Source of the DNA: Chaunax sp. Z400
Lineage: Eukaryota > Chordata > Actinopteri > Lophiiformes > Chaunacidae
Length of the DNA: 64,000 nucleotides
Assembly: GCA_037577475.1 (NCBI GenBank)
Contig: CM075185.1
Location: 32,063,374 to 32,127,373 of the forward strand
Direction of reading: 5' to 3'
In this document: one piece after another, positions 63,372 to 64,000 of the stretch
Numbering within the stretch: the first letter of the stretch is position 1
How the letters are laid out: every line of letters starts with the position of its first letter
The notes under the pieces: generated by a model
Told to the model about the DNA's origin: nothing
Seen by the model: the letters and a program-made list of their open reading frames with translations, nothing else
Database searches by the model: none
Position numbers and translations under genes: made by a program

Positions 63372-64000
63372 CTGGAGCCAAAACCACACAAGACAATAAA
63401 AGTCAGTCAAATTATCCAACACTCAAATAATTCCTCAGTCAATGAGGAAATTACCTGTCAATAATTAGAACAAGTTGTTTACGTCATTTATCAATAATGG
63501 GGCATTTTTACAGGTTTTACAGCTGCCCTGGGTTCAGCAGAGAACTTGACATGAGACCATTTTCAGCAAATGAAATTATTGAACATTTTATTTTAATGGA
63601 GCCTTTCCAATGGTTTCCACTAATATTAACAGTTACTGAATGATGATGGTGTTATTCTGTTTCTGCTGCTAGAATATCCAGAAGATGATTGTTATTGTTA
63701 TCTAGTTTTTGACTCATCATCTGCCGTTCTGGTTTTGCCACGGTTTACCTCGGGAGATAGCGTGGTATGTTTTGAAATGACACAACAGAATTCCTCGTTC
63801 ATTAGATAAAACACTCATTTTGCTCTTTGAACGTAGACCTGATGTTTTGGTCAGCTTGTCAGCTAGCTTTAAACATTTTGTTTAGCTTGTCAGCTAGCTT
63901 AAAAAATTCTTCTTCAGGTTGTCAGCTAGCTTAAAACATTTTGTTTTGCTTGTCAGTTAGCTTAAAACATTTTGTTTAGCTTGTCAGCTAGCTTAAAACA
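63372..64000 (-). other. osgin1: Partial osgin1 intron
   Basis: Intron upstream of the last osgin1 exon, running off the window. Its 3' splice site is good: a T-rich tract, then GGCTCCAG. 63420-63850 shows nothing recognisable. The last 150 bases form a 31-bp tandem repeat described separately. Confidence 0.7.
63850..64000. repeat. 31-bp minisatellite running off the window
   Basis: About five units of GCTTGTCAGCTAGCTTAAAA then CATTTTGTTTA, with small variants. Each holds the overlapping palindromes AGCTAGCT/CAGCTAGC. Confidence 0.9.

Overview
This window is vertebrate, almost certainly teleost, genomic DNA. Its coding sequence is split into short exons with GT-AG splice sites. The interspersed repeats are fish types: tRNA-derived SINEs, an internally deleted Tc1-like transposon, hAT-type elements with 8-bp target duplications, and L2/Rex-like LINE 3' ends. 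By eye, roughly a fifth to a quarter of the window is tandem repeat, mostly long (CA)n/(TG)n tracts and minisatellites with 14- to 33-bp units.

Two genes can be supported, both on the minus strand. The first is an MTSS/MIM-family I-BAR protein gene (metastasis suppressor 1 family, best fit MTSS2/MTSS1L). Its first six coding exons run from 44608 leftwards to 1337. Together they give 460 nt, or 153 codons plus one base, with every splice phase matching. They cover the first half or more of the inverse-BAR (IMD) domain, and the rest of the gene lies left of position 1. Introns 1 (17.5 kb) and 3 (18.8 kb) hold most of the repeats. The second gene is osgin1 (oxidative stress induced growth inhibitor 1). 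Only its last coding exon is present (63371 to 62784); the upstream exons lie beyond 64000. The two proteins have no evident functional link. Human MTSS2 and OSGIN1 are both on chromosome 16q, which fits shared ancestral linkage.

Layout. 1-4000: exons 6, 5 and 4, with very long CA repeats in introns 4 and 5. 4000-22700: intron 3, with a 27-bp minisatellite carrying a hAT insertion, a 1.6-kb compound CA array, a 24/26-bp minisatellite, and a nested complex in which a LINE sits inside a DNA transposon and a 14-bp minisatellite sits inside the LINE. 22714-27000: exons 3 and 2 and a 33-bp minisatellite. 27000-44540: intron 1, with a CCAAT-box array, MITE-like repeats, SINEs and CA tracts. 44537-45360: exon 1 and a CpG-enriched probable promoter. 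45360-62780: intergenic, with a Penelope-like fragment carrying a hammerhead-ribozyme-like fold, a 3.9-kb GACA/GAAA array, an 864-bp Tc1 deletion derivative, a 30-bp minisatellite with SINE and LINE fragments, and inverted DNA-transposon copies. 62784-63371: osgin1.

No bacterial-type operon, CRISPR array, rRNA gene or functional tRNA gene is visible. The long open frames made of alternating His-Thr, Cys-Val, Asp-Arg-Gln or Cys-Leu-Ser residues are translations of simple repeats, not genes.
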